The notes: generated from the sequence alone by a model not told the origin. Counted from the first letter of the stretch, positions 1 through 8,827 are shown. The stretch is 28,788 bases of DNA from JBBPZA01 sp038199375 (GCA_038199375.1 JBBPZA010000065.1:1-28788); one strand, 5' to 3'. Numbers and translations: made by a program.

Positions 1-117
1 GAACGCCTCCCTGAGACTTCCGAGGCGATGGTCAAGTGGGCCATGATCGGCCTGATGACCCGACGACTGGCACCCGGGCCAGGCCGCCAACCCTGGAGCA
101 CCCCACCCACCGCATGA
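1..117 (+). CDS. IS transposase, C-terminal end (partial)
   Basis: An open frame runs from the window edge to a TGA at 115-117 and encodes 38 residues, including the stretch EAMVKWAMIGLMTRRLAP. I recognise this as the typical tail of actinobacterial IS5-like DDE transposases, ending in a proline-rich basic segment. Only the C-terminus is present, so the catalytic DDE residues cannot be checked. The stop is followed within a few bases by a likely terminal repeat, as expected for the right end of a compact element. The rest of the element lies left of the window. Another DDE transposase family is possible. Confidence 0.65.
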   Translation, partial: ERLPETSEAMVKWAMIGLMTRRLAPGPGRQPWSTPPTA

Positions 118-120
118 ACC

Positions 121-141
121 CCTTCTCAAACACGCTCTTAG
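121..141. repeat. Probable right terminal inverted repeat of the IS
   Basis: The segment reads CCTTCTCAAACACGCTCTTA. Its complement (TAAGAGCGTGTTTGAGAAGG) resembles the outer ends of IS5-like elements. It begins 3 bp after the transposase stop and ends about 11 bp before the next gene's ATG. The partner repeat is outside the window, so the call rests on recall and position only. Confidence 0.5.
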
Positions 142-151
142 GGTCGTCGTC

Positions 152-1360
152 ATGTCCTACCTGCGCCGCATCTCCACCCGCCGAATCTTCGCTCTCTGCG
201 CCGCCGTGCTGATCGCCGCCGGCACGGTGACGGCGATCGCGCTCGCCACGGGGAACGACGGCCCGAGGCCGCCGCGCAAGCCGCTGGCACAGGCGGTGCG
301 CGACGCGCTCACGGCGCCTGCGCCACCGGGTGTCAGCGCGCGCATCGAGTTCAAGAACCGGCTCATCGACGCGGCCAGCCTCCAGGGCTCCAACCCGATC
401 CTCACCGGCGCGACCGGCCGGCTGTGGGCGTCCTCCGACCGCGTGCGGCTCGAGCTGCAGGCCTCGCCCGAACGCGGCGGGGGCGATGTCCAGGTCCTGC
501 TCGACGGAGACCGGCTGTCGGTGTACGACAGCGGCTCGAACACCGTCTACCGCGCGGTCCTGAAGGGCGCTGACAGGCCCGAGCCCGCGGAGTCGCCGCC
601 CTCGCTGGCCCGGATCGAGAAGACGCTGGCGCGGCTGGGGCAGAGCGCCACGGTGTCGGGGGCGATTCCCTCCGACGTCGCCGGGCGCCCCGCCTACACC
701 GTCCGCGTCGCCCCGCGCAACGACGGCGGGCTGCTGGGCAGCGTGCGACTCGCCTGGGACTCCGCCCGGGGCGTCCCCCTACGGGCCGCGGTGTACGCCT
801 CGGGCTCCGGCGATCCGGTGCTCGAGCTCGAGGCCACCGACATCGCCTTCGCTCCAGTCGCCGCCTCCGACCTGACCGTCGCCATCCCGTCCGGAGCCAA
901 GACCGTCGACCTCGACCCCGGCTCGAAGGCCGGCACGAAGACGGGCTCGGGAAGGACCGGCGCGAAGACGGACTCGGGCAAGCAGGGCGTGACCGGAGTG
1001 GCCGCCGTCGGCGCCAAGCTCGGCTTTCCTCTCACCGCGCCCAAGACGCTGGTCGGGCTGCCGCGCCGGGAGGTTCGCCTCGTCGACCTCGACGGCACCG
1101 CGGGCGCCTTGGTGACCTACGGCAAGGGCCTCGGCGGCATCGCCGTGCTCCAGAGCAGGGCCCAGCCCCGGCCGGAAAAGGGCGGGGGCCCGGAAGGCGC
1201 GGGGCAGACGCTCCCGAAGATCTCGATCAACGGGGCCTCGGGTGAGGAGCTCGACACCGCCTTGGGGACCGTCGTGCGCTTCCGCCGCGCCGGCGTCGAG
1301 TACACCGTCCTCGGGTCGGTGCCCCCCGCGGCGGCCGAGGCCGCGGCGCGCGACCTCTGA
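152..1360 (+). CDS. Secreted or anchored LolA/RseB-like protein
   Basis: This 402-residue protein starts at an ATG with a basic N-terminus and one hydrophobic segment (about residues 12-33), so it is probably exported and membrane-anchored. Residues of about 50-250 alternate short polar and hydrophobic strands (for example VQVLLDGDRLSVYD), as in LolA/RseB-type beta folds that bind lipid or sense lipoproteins. A Gly/Lys/Thr linker (about 253-285) joins a second domain containing VTYGKGLGGIAVLQ, a pattern seen in actinobacterial LolA-like proteins. It lies 5 bp before an ABC ATPase gene, so it may be the extracytoplasmic partner of that exporter. An IS end sits about 11 bp upstream, so the native promoter is probably displaced. 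The fold call is from pattern recognition. Confidence 0.7.
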   Translation: MSYLRRISTRRIFALCAAVLIAAGTVTAIALATGNDGPRPPRKPLAQAVRDALTAPAPPGVSARIEFKNRLIDAASLQGSNPILTGATGRLWASSDRVRLELQASPERGGGDVQVLLDGDRLSVYDSGSNTVYRAVLKGADRPEPAESPPSLARIEKTLARLGQSATVSGAIPSDVAGRPAYTVRVAPRNDGGLLGSVRLAWDSARGVPLRAAVYASGSGDPVLELEATDIAFAPVAASDLTVAIPSGAKTVDLDPGSKAGTKTGSGRTGAKTDSGKQGVTGVAAVGAKLGFPLTAPKTLVGLPRREVRLVDLDGTAGALVTYGKGLGGIAVLQSRAQPRPEKGGGPEGAGQTLPKISINGASGEELDTALGTVVRFRRAGVEYTVLGSVPPAAAEAAARDL

Positions 1361-1365
1361 GCACG

Positions 1366-2352
1366 ATGGCCTCAGGCGCCCCGATCGAGGTCCGCGGACT
1401 CACCAAGCGCTACGGGGAGCTCGTCGCCGTCGACCGGGTCGATCTCACGGTCCAGGCCGGCGACGTGTTCGGTTACCTCGGCCCCAACGGCGCCGGCAAG
1501 ACGACCTCGCTGCGCATGATGCTCGGGCTGATCCGCCCGACGGAGGGCTCGGTCGCGCTGTTCGGGCGCGATCCTCAGGCGGGAGTGTCCGCGCTGGAAG
1601 GCGTGGCCGGCTTCGTGGAGGCCCCGCGCTTCTATCCCTACCTCACCGGCCGGCGCAACCTCGAGCTGTGCGCCGCGCTCGACGGCGCCGGCGCGCCCGG
1701 GCGCATCGACGAGGCGCTCGACGTCGTCGAGTTGTCCGACCGGGCCAAGGACCGGGTTGGCGGCTACTCCCACGGTATGCGCCAGCGGCTGGGGATCGCG
1801 GCGGCTCTGCTGCGCCGACCGCGCCTCATGCTCCTCGACGAGCCTGCTACCGGCCTGGATCCGGCGGGGATGCGCGACATGCGCCTGCTCATCCGCCGCC
1901 TGGCCGACGGCGGCATGACCGTCCTGCTCTCAAGCCACCTGCTGGCCGAGGTCGAGGAGCTCTGCAATCGCGTGGCGATCGTGCGCCGCGGGAGCGTGGC
2001 CTACGAGGGCGCCCTCGACGACCTGCGCCGCGAAGCCGGCTCCACGCACAGCCTGCGGACCACCGACGACACCCGCGCGGCCGCGGTGGCCACTGCCCAG
2101 ACGGGCATCGACAAGGTCTCCACAGCGCCCGGAGGAGGGCTCGCCTTCCGCGCCGCGTCCGAGCGGGCGATCGGCGAGCTGTCGCTTGCACTCACCGAAG
2201 CCGGGGCGCTGATCTTCGAGCTCGCGCCGCGGCACGCGACCCTCGAGGACTTGTTCTTCTCCCTGACCGAGAGTGACGGCGCCGCCCCTGTCGACGCCGC
2301 CGGCCGTATGGACGGCCCGATGGTCTGGACCGGCGCGGAGCGGGCAGCGTGA
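1366..2352 (+). CDS. ABC exporter ATP-binding protein (BcrA type)
   Basis: This 328-residue cytoplasmic ATPase of an ABC-2 exporter shows Walker A GPNGAGKTT (39-47), a signature motif in the SHGMRQR form (135-141), Walker B LMLLDEP (154-160) followed by ATGLDP, and the H-loop histidine at about 191. The C-terminal 100 residues are the accessory region typical of BcrA/CcmA-like drug, lantibiotic or lipid exporters. It starts at an ATG 5 bp after the LolA-like gene. Its TGA overlaps the GTG of the permease gene, so the two are probably translationally coupled. The linked two-component genes suggest stress- or antibiotic-responsive export; the substrate is unknown. Confidence 0.93.
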   Translation: MASGAPIEVRGLTKRYGELVAVDRVDLTVQAGDVFGYLGPNGAGKTTSLRMMLGLIRPTEGSVALFGRDPQAGVSALEGVAGFVEAPRFYPYLTGRRNLELCAALDGAGAPGRIDEALDVVELSDRAKDRVGGYSHGMRQRLGIAAALLRRPRLMLLDEPATGLDPAGMRDMRLLIRRLADGGMTVLLSSHLLAEVEELCNRVAIVRRGSVAYEGALDDLRREAGSTHSLRTTDDTRAAAVATAQTGIDKVSTAPGGGLAFRAASERAIGELSLALTEAGALIFELAPRHATLEDLFFSLTESDGAAPVDAAGRMDGPMVWTGAERAA

Positions 2353-3167
2353 AGCCCGGCGTGCTGGCGGTCTACCGCTGGGAGCTGGTCAAGCTGCGCT
2401 CCCAGAAGCGGACCTACCTGGGCCTCGGGCTGGCCGCGCGGGTGCCGATCATCTTCTCGATAGCGGTTGCCACCCAGAGCGGCCAGCCCGAGGACGTTGC
2501 CTTCGGGCGCTACATCCACCAGACCGGGCTGGCCATCCCGCTCGTTCTGCTCCTCTTCGGCTCGGTCTGGATGTTCCCCCTGATCACCGCTCTGGTGGCG
2601 GGCGACATCGTCGCCGCCGAGGACCACAACGGCACGCTCAAGACGATCCTCACCCGCTCGGTCGAGCGCCACCAGATCTTCGCCGCCAAGATCCTCGCCG
2701 CGATGAGCTACGCGGTGGCGGCGATCGCCGTGACCGGGGCCGTAGCGGTGGGCGCGGGGTCGCTGGTCTCGGGCTTCAACCCGATCCCCACCCTGTCGGG
2801 GACCACGGTCTCGGCCTCGCGCGGACTGCTCCTCGTAGGAGGCAGCCTGCTCGTCTACCTCATGCCGATCCTCGCCATCGCCGCCATCGGGCTGCTCTTC
2901 TCGACGGTGTTTCGCAACAGCGCCGCGGCGGTGGTCGGCACGTTGATGGCCTCGCTGCTCCTCCAGCTCGTGGGGATCCTTCCCGGCCTGGACTTCCTGA
3001 GCCCCTACCTCCTGAGCACCCAATTCAACGCCTGGCAGGGCCTGCTTCGCCAGCCGGCCGACTGGGCGCCGATCGGACGCGCCGCGTGGGTCTGCTCGCT
3101 CTACGGACTGCCCGCCCTGGGAGCCGCCTTCCTGGTCTTCATGCGTCGCGACGTCGCCGGAGGGTGA
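2349..3167 (+). CDS. ABC-2 type exporter permease
   Basis: This 272-residue protein starts at a GTG overlapping the ATPase stop codon. It has about six hydrophobic segments: near residues 22-38, 57-85, 115-140, 155-200 (two) and 245-265. The N-terminus (YRWELVKLRSQKRTY) and the cytoplasmic loop after the second segment (EDHNGTLKTILTRSVERHQ) are typical of ABC-2 permeases such as those paired with BcrA-like ATPases. It would form the membrane channel with the upstream ATPase. Only 34 bp separate its stop from the chosen start of the response regulator, so all five genes may form one operon. Confidence 0.88.
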   Translation: MKPGVLAVYRWELVKLRSQKRTYLGLGLAARVPIIFSIAVATQSGQPEDVAFGRYIHQTGLAIPLVLLLFGSVWMFPLITALVAGDIVAAEDHNGTLKTILTRSVERHQIFAAKILAAMSYAVAAIAVTGAVAVGAGSLVSGFNPIPTLSGTTVSASRGLLLVGGSLLVYLMPILAIAAIGLLFSTVFRNSAAAVVGTLMASLLLQLVGILPGLDFLSPYLLSTQFNAWQGLLRQPADWAPIGRAAWVCSLYGLPALGAAFLVFMRRDVAGG

Positions 3168-3201
3168 GGTCGTGCCCGCGATTGCCGGGGGAAAGAAGGT
3201 A

Positions 3202-3858
3202 ATGCCCGAGCGCGTACTGGTGGTCGACGACGACACGCCGGTGCGGCGGATGCTCGCCCGCAGCCTGGCGGCCGAGGGCTTCGAGGTGGAGGCGGCGCCC
3301 GACGGCGGCGCCGCGATGGCGCTCGCGGAGCGCCGCGCCCCAGATCTCGTGGTGCTCGACGTGAGCATGCCGGGCCTCGACGGGCTGGCGGTCTGCCGGC
3401 GCCTGCGGGCCAAGGGCCTGAGCGGCTCGATCCTCATCCTCACCGCACGCGACACCGTGGCCGACCGCGTAACCGGGCTGGAGGCGGGTGCCGACGACTA
3501 CCTCGTCAAGCCCTTCGCGATGGAAGAGCTCATCGCGCGCCTGCACGCTCTCACGCGCCGGGGGCGCGACGGGAGCGACCGCCTCGCCTTCGCCGACCTC
3601 GATCTCGACCTCGCCAGCCGCATCGCCCGTCGCGCAGGGCGAGAGATCCCGCTGACCGCCCGCGAGAGCGCGCTGCTGGAGTTGCTGCTTCGCAACGCGC
3701 GCGCCGTCGTGCCGCGCGAGAGGGCGCTCGAGGAGATCTGGCGCGAGGCGGCCGTAGCCAACGTCGTCGACCGCTACGTCATGCGCCTGCGTCGCAAGCT
3801 CGGCGAGCCGCCGCTGATCCACACCGTCCGGGGAGTCGGCTTCACACTCCGTGCATGA
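3202..3858 (+). CDS. OmpR/PhoB-family response regulator (MprA-like)
   Basis: This is a DNA-binding response regulator of 218 residues. The receiver domain has the acidic triad (residues 9-11), phospho-acceptor Asp53 in VVLDVSMPG, Thr81 and Lys103 in LVKPF. The C-terminal half is a winged helix (RRAGREIPLTARESALLE and later VVDRYVMRLRRKLGE). I chose ATG 3202 over an in-frame GTG at 3172 because GAAAGAAGG sits just upstream and the receiver begins at once. The stop overlaps the kinase ATG as ATGA. It resembles mycobacterial MprA and TrcR in layout and probably controls the adjacent exporter; the target is inferred from context. Confidence 0.93.
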   Translation: MPERVLVVDDDTPVRRMLARSLAAEGFEVEAAPDGGAAMALAERRAPDLVVLDVSMPGLDGLAVCRRLRAKGLSGSILILTARDTVADRVTGLEAGADDYLVKPFAMEELIARLHALTRRGRDGSDRLAFADLDLDLASRIARRAGREIPLTARESALLELLLRNARAVVPRERALEEIWREAAVANVVDRYVMRLRRKLGEPPLIHTVRGVGFTLRA

Positions 3859-5233
3859 CGCCGCGAACGCTGCGCAGTCGCCTTATGGCCGCCGCCGTGC
3901 TGGCCGTGGCGGTCGCCGTCGCCTTCCTGGGGGTGACGGCCCACCTGTTGGTCGCCCACCAGCTGCGCTCCTCGCTCGACCGCAGCCTGCGTCAGCGGGC
4001 CACCGACGTCGCGCGGCTGAGCGTCTCGGCGCCCGCTGTGATCAGCTCACCCGGTGCACTCGAGGGATTGGCGTCAGGGCGCCAGCTCTCGGTCGAGGTG
4101 CTCGACCGACGGGGGCGCTTCGTAGCGCGCTCGCTGGCCCTCGGGGCCAAGCTCCTCCCGGAGACCGCGGCGGCGCGGATCGCGCTGGCCAGCGGGCGGC
4201 CCGGGTTCGCCGACGCGACGCTGGGCGGCGAACCCCTGCGACTCTACGCGGCGCCGCTGCCCACCGACGCCGGACCGGTCGCGGGCGGGGCGGTGCTGGT
4301 GGCCTCGAGCACGTCGGACATCGACGACACCCTGCGGCGCCTGCGCCTGCTGCTCGCGCTCTGCGGCCTGCTCGCGGCGGTCATCGGCGGGGCCGCTGCC
4401 GCGGCGCTCACCCGTCGCAGCCTCGGCCCGCTGGGCAGGCTCTCCTGCGCCGCCGCGGAGATCGAGCGCAGCGGCGACTCCGCGCGGCGGCTGCCCGAGC
4501 CCGCCAGCGGGGACGAGGTCTCAGAGCTTGCCCGCACGCTGAACCGCATGCTCGCCGCGCTCGACGCCTCGCGTCAACGCGAGCGCCGCTTCCTCGCCGA
4601 CGCCAGCCACGAGCTGCGGACGCCGCTGACCTCGCTGGCCGGCAACGTGGACTCCTGGCCCGCCACGGCGCCAACGCGGAGGTGCTGGGCGACCTGCAGC
4701 TCGACAGCCGCCGTCTCCAGCGCCTCGTCTACGACCTGCTCGCGCTGGAGCGCGAGGACGCCGCGCCGGCTCCCCGGCAACCGGTGCGCCTGGATCACAT
4801 CGTCGCCGAGGCGAGCGCCGGCCGCTCGCGCGCCCGCGCTCAGGCCGGCGAGCCGGTCACGGTCATGGGCGAGCCCGAGGCGCTGCGCCGGGCGCTGGAC
4901 AACCTGCTCGACAACGCCGAGGTCCACGGTCCGGCGGAGGGCGAGATCGTCGTTGCCCTCCGCCTGGTCGACGGCGAGGCGATGCTCACGGTGAGCGACG
5001 AGGGGCCAGGGCTCGACCCGGCCGAGGCCCAGCACGCCTTCGACCGCTTCTGGCGCGGTTCCGAGGCTGCGGGGAAACCGGGCTCGGGCCTGGGTCTCGC
5101 CCTGGTCCGCGCGACGGCCCGGCGGCATGCGGGAGAGGCGAGCGTCGCGGGATCGACGGTCACCATCACGCTCCCGGCCATCGGCGGCAGCGCACGACGG
5201 ACCGACGAGGAGCGCACGCAGCCCGTGCTGTGA
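3855..5233 (+). pseudogene. Sensor histidine kinase split by a -1 base frameshift
   Basis: The partner of the upstream regulator. The first frame (from ATG 3855) encodes a transmembrane helix (about 10-35), an extracytoplasmic sensor, a second helix (about 165-188), a HAMP domain and the phospho-acceptor H-box DASHELRTPLTSL with His at about 252. After about position 4651 that frame turns to nonsense. The next frame continues with LARHGANAEVLGDLQLDSRR, the N-box DNLLDNAEVHG, G1 DEGPGLDP and G2 GSGLGLALV, ending at 5233. One base appears to be missing between GTGGA and CTCCTGG (4651/4652). Adding one base gives a normal MprB-like kinase of about 460 residues. The lesion may be real or a sequencing error; no slippery heptamer is visible. 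Confidence 0.8.
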
Positions 5234-5669
5234 GGCCGTTGCTCACATCCGTAATCCGGCCGGGCGGGCACTGGATCGCATACAGGGACAGGATCGGCTC
5301 GCGCGCGGACAAGCCAACGCGGGGACGTGGAACCGGACTGGGGGCGCAGTCCTGGACGATCCCTGCCGTCGCGGTTTGGAAGCTGCGTCTGCGCATCGTC
5401 CAAAACGAGCGTGTCGGGCGTGGGCACTGAGCTGAGACGCCTCCTTCAACTCCTTGCGTGGACGCTGTAAATAGCGGACGGTCGCCGCGGGCCCGGCACG
5501 CTTTGGCGGTTGACTGGCGGTTTGTCGCAGTGGGGCGCGGGTAACGCGCGGCGACGGCTGCGCGCGGGACCGCTGGTTGATCGCGGCCAGGAAGCCCCTC
5601 TTGGGGAGCGTCCGTCCGCTGCGTGATCGGTCGTGCTTCTGATTGTTGGCCGACGGTAGAGCCCACCGC
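5234..5669. other. Intergenic region between converging genes
   Basis: About 436 bases lie between the kinase stop and the frame-corrected end of the opposite-strand diguanylate cyclase. Only short, unconvincing open frames occur here. I see no RNA gene, clear terminator or family match. Confidence 0.5.
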
Positions 5670-6873
5670 CTACCGGCGACCCCTTCCACCGCGGATGGTT
5701 GCCGCTCCTTTGAGACGCGTCGGCGGCGCTGCTGGCTGGTTGCGGTGTTTGTGGCGGTAGAGGTCGGCGTCGGCGCGGGCGGTGAGGTCTTTGAGGGTGT
5801 CGCCGGGGCGCTAGTGCGGCTAGGCCGACGCTGATCGAGCCGGCTGGCTGGCTGTGGTTGAGGGCGTCTTGGATTTCTTTGACGCGGCGGGTGGCGGGGG
5901 CGAGTTGGGTGTTGGTAAATCCGCAGACGAACTCGTCGCCGCCGACGCGGACGATCGGGTCATAGGAGCGCAGGTTGGCTTGGATAGCAACGGCGACGGC
6001 CCGCAGCAGCGCATCGCCGGCGGCGTGTCCGTCGCGGTCGTTGACGTCTTTGAGGCCGTTGACATCGATGAAGGCGAGCACGAAGGGCTCGCCCGAGCGA
6101 TGCGCGCGGTCGATCTCGTGCTGGAGGGTGAGCTTTCCCCGCGAGCGTGTGGGGACGCCGGTGAGATCGTCGATCTGGGCGCGCTGGAGATCAAGGCGCG
6201 CCTGCACACGATCGGCGGCTGCCTTTCGCCGGTCGGCGGCTGCCTTTTGCCGGTCGGCCGCCGCCCGCGCGCGATCGGCGGCCGCCTGCGCGCGAAGAGC
6301 CGCCACCGATTGCTGGAGAGCCCGGATGGTCTTGCTCGGCGGTCCCCCGTTGGGAATCGACTGGGCGTGGCGCTCGGCGGCGCGGTCGCGCGCTTCAGCG
6401 GCGCGGTCGCGCGCCTCGGCTGAGAGATCGCGCAGACGGGCGGTCGCGTCTCGGGCCATCGCTTCTCGACTACGCGCCAACGAGGTTTCCGAGCGCGTCA
6501 CAGCGGTCGCCGCACGCTCGCTAGATGCCTCGGCACGTTGCACGCGCGAAGCCTCGAAGGCACGCTGCGAGGAGGCCGCTGGGGCGCCGGACTGGTCGCG
6601 GTCGGCTGCGGCCTGGTCTCGATCCGAAGCGTGCTGGTCTGAGTCGGCGCCCCGCTGGTCGGCCTCAGCGCCCGCCTCATCAGCCCACGAGGCGCCCTGA
6701 TCGACATCAGCAGCCGTCTGATCGGAATCGGAAAGTGTCTGGTCCAGTTCTAAGAGCGTCTGCTCGGCCTCGCCCCCGGCCTGCTCGTCGCTCTCGTCGA
6801 GGTCGATGTGGCCGGGCGCCCGCGGCAACTCCTGGTCACCCTCGGGCCATTGGCCGTTGCCCGACACGCTCAA
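5670..6873 (-). pseudogene. Diguanylate cyclase with heptad-repeat coils (frameshifted)
   Basis: Reads leftwards from TTG 6873. The first third is a strict seven-residue repeat (SDSDQTA, ADVDQGA, AEADQRG, ADSDQHA and similar). A second helical block follows (AAADRARAAADRQKAAADR), encoded by 21-bp DNA repeats at about 6209-6294. The GGDEF domain has DVNGLKDVNDRDGHAAGD and RVGGDEF, with an inhibitory RxxD site (RSYD) exactly five residues before GGDEF. An enzyme that makes cyclic di-GMP from GTP with product inhibition is therefore expected. After SVGLAAL the frame breaks: one extra G in the run 5805-5808 (plus strand) shifts it. Removing it restores GDTLKDLTARADADLYRHK and a stop at 5670-5672. 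Unrepaired, the frame runs on to 5446. Confidence 0.75.
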
Positions 6874-7115
6874 TGCACCCGCCCCTCAACCCAGACACGC
6901 TGCGACTCGCCCATCCAGGCGACCCGCAGCCCGATCAGCGTAAGAGACCGCCGCGAGCGGCCCAGCGCCCGCCCAAAGAGCGTGGAGCGCTCGACAACGC
7001 CTCTGCCCTCACGATCTCCAACGCCACAACGCGTCCGATCAGCCAGTACCCGGGATTGGGGCCGGTGAGCCGACCGGACATTCGCCAACAAAAACTTCGC
7101 CAACGAGAACCTCAT
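6870..7115 (-). CDS. Possible small ORF upstream of the diguanylate cyclase
   Basis: An 81-residue open frame starts at ATG 7115 (MRFSLAKFLLANV) and ends in TGA at 6870-6872. That stop overlaps the TTG of the cyclase as TTGA, which would allow translational coupling. No domain is recognised, no clear ribosome-binding site precedes the ATG, and codon third-position bias is weaker than in neighbouring genes. It may be a chance frame. Confidence 0.25.
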   Translation of the reverse strand: MRFSLAKFLLANVRSAHRPQSRVLADRTRCGVGDREGRGVVERSTLFGRALGRSRRSLTLIGLRVAWMGESQRVWVEGRVH

Positions 7116-7268
7116 GATCTCTGCGTTAACACGCCAAACTCACCAAAGGTTGGAGACTCGATCACCAATCGGAGGCGGCGCGCCCAGCGATGAGGACACA
7201 TGGCCCGGGAGCTTTACCCGAAGGGCGCGCAGCTCGCCATGGACGTCGACGTGGCGGGAGGCACTGCG
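6874..7268. other. Intergenic region upstream of the cyclase
   Basis: These 395 bases separate the cyclase start from the end of the sigma-factor gene, both on the minus strand. Apart from the doubtful 81-residue frame, the only structure seen is a short near-direct repeat (TTCGCCAACAAAAAC and TTCGCCAACGAGAAC, about 7082-7111) and an imperfect hairpin at about 6925-6955. Confidence 0.4.
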
Positions 7269-8801
7269 TCAGTCTGCGTCGCCCGCGTCGCTTTTGCCGG
7301 AGTCCTTCGCGGGCTTGTCGGGCTTTGCGCTCCCGTCGCTCGCTGGCGCGGGGGCCGGAGTCGGCGTTTGCGATTGGCCGGCAGAGCCGGAGCCCGATCC
7401 CTGGCCGCCCGATCCGGAGCCGCCGCCCTTGGAGCCGCCATTGCTAGCGTCGGCCTGGCCGCCGCCCTTCGAACCGCCGGCCCCCTTTGGGCCGCCCTTG
7501 GCGCCGCGGCCGCTCGCTCGTTTGCTGCGATCCTTCTTCGAGTTCGTTTGACCGGGCGCGGTGTCGGAGCGGTCGCGCTCCGCCTTCGGGCGCTTGCCTT
7601 TCGGCTGCTTGTCGCGCTCCGTGCCGGCCTTGCCGCCGACGGCACGCTGGTCTGAAGCGGCGCTCACATTCTGCTGTGTGCCGTTGCGCCCTGGGGCTGG
7701 GGCCGCCCCGGGCGCCCCGAACACGGGAATGGCGCCCGGAGCCCCTCGGCTGACGGGCGGTCGTAGGGCCGCTGCGGGCTGTGGCGCTCTCTCGGTGGTG
7801 GGGCGTTCTGCGGTCGAGCGACTCGCGTGCACCGTCGCCACGCCTCCGGCAGTAGCGCCGGCGAGCCCCAACACGGCGAGAACCTTTGCGGCAGTGGCGC
7901 CGGCAAGCAGCCCGCCCGCGCCGGTCGCTGCCGCCCCACCCGCGGCGAGACCGCCGCCGGCAGCCGCCCCTCCGGCCAGCCCGCCACCCGCCGCGCCGCC
8001 GCCCCCCGCGATCCAGGGAAGCGCGCCGGCCTTGAGGCCCGCGGTCGGAATGACCGGAAGGATCGCCGCCATCGCCCGGCGCTGTCGCTTGACCTCGTCA
8101 CTGAACTCTCGGCACCCCGCGCAGTCGCTGAGGTGGCGCCTCAGCGCGGCGCGCCGCAACGCGGCGCCGCGCGCCGTGGCGAGCTCCTCGCGCACCTCCG
8201 CGCACGGCGTCTCGCGGGCCTGGCGTCCGACGGCGAGCGACTCACGCGCTTGGAAGACGAGCGCCTTGACCTTCTCCTTGCGCACCCCGATCACGGCGGC
8301 GATCTCCTCGTGGGAGAGATCGCCGAGCTCGGCGAGGACCAGCGCGCCACGCTGCTCTTCGGGCAGCCGCCGGAGATCGACCAGCAGCTCGCGCAAGTCC
8401 TGCCGCCGCTGGACCTGCGCCCCCAGACCCTCGGTCGCGACCTCGAGGACCTCCTGATCGGAGGCCGGGCGCTCGCGCCTGCCTCGGAGGATCGAGAGGC
8501 AGCGGTTGCGCGCGACCGCGTAGAGCCAGGGACGCAGCACGATCGGCTTCTCGGAGGCAACGAGGTCTCGGTAGGCGGCCAGGAAGGCGTGCTGGACGGC
8601 GTCCTCGGCCTCGTGCGCCGAGCCCAGCATGTGCCGACAGAACGCCAGTATGCCTCGGTGGTGGCGCTCATAGAGCGCCTCGAAGGCAGGCTCGCTGCCG
8701 TCGCGGACCAGCGTGACCAAGCGCTCGTCGGGCGCCATGCGCAGCAACCGCGCCGGCATGGGGGCCCTGCTGGACTGCCGTGGCCGTGCCATCGCCGCCA
8801 T
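7269..8801 (-). CDS. ECF sigma factor fused to zinc-finger anti-sigma domain and membrane anchor
   Basis: A 510-residue protein. Residues of about 35-110 are sigma region 2 (EDAVQHAFLAAYRDL, RPWLYAVARNRCLSIL). Residues of about 140-190 are region 4 (LPEEQRGALVLAELGDLSHEE). Directly after comes a zinc-binding anti-sigma-like segment with Cys200, His223, Cys227 and Cys230 (HLSDCAGC), then a Gly/Ala-rich stretch, one transmembrane helix (about 297-325) and a long Ser/Gly/Lys/Pro-rich tail predicted to be outside the membrane. Sigma and inhibitor are normally separate proteins; here they form one chain, so release would need proteolysis or a conformational change. A GATAAT sequence 8-13 bases upstream of the ATG may be its -10 box. 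Confidence 0.9.
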   Translation of the reverse strand: MAAMARPRQSSRAPMPARLLRMAPDERLVTLVRDGSEPAFEALYERHHRGILAFCRHMLGSAHEAEDAVQHAFLAAYRDLVASEKPIVLRPWLYAVARNRCLSILRGRRERPASDQEVLEVATEGLGAQVQRRQDLRELLVDLRRLPEEQRGALVLAELGDLSHEEIAAVIGVRKEKVKALVFQARESLAVGRQARETPCAEVREELATARGAALRRAALRRHLSDCAGCREFSDEVKRQRRAMAAILPVIPTAGLKAGALPWIAGGGGAAGGGLAGGAAAGGGLAAGGAAATGAGGLLAGATAAKVLAVLGLAGATAGGVATVHASRSTAERPTTERAPQPAAALRPPVSRGAPGAIPVFGAPGAAPAPGRNGTQQNVSAASDQRAVGGKAGTERDKQPKGKRPKAERDRSDTAPGQTNSKKDRSKRASGRGAKGGPKGAGGSKGGGQADASNGGSKGGGSGSGGQGSGSGSAGQSQTPTPAPAPASDGSAKPDKPAKDSGKSDAGDAD

Positions 8802-8827
8802 GTCTCCATTATCCCCTCTAACGCTAG

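Noticed and set aside
2001..3455. 484-codon minus-strand open frame
   Set aside because: Antisense shadow of the ABC transporter and response-regulator genes, with low-complexity composition.
5446..5669. Extended C-terminus of the diguanylate cyclase
   Set aside because: This Arg/Pro/Ser-rich tail arises only after the frameshift. The corrected frame ends naturally at 5670 after a complete GGDEF domain.
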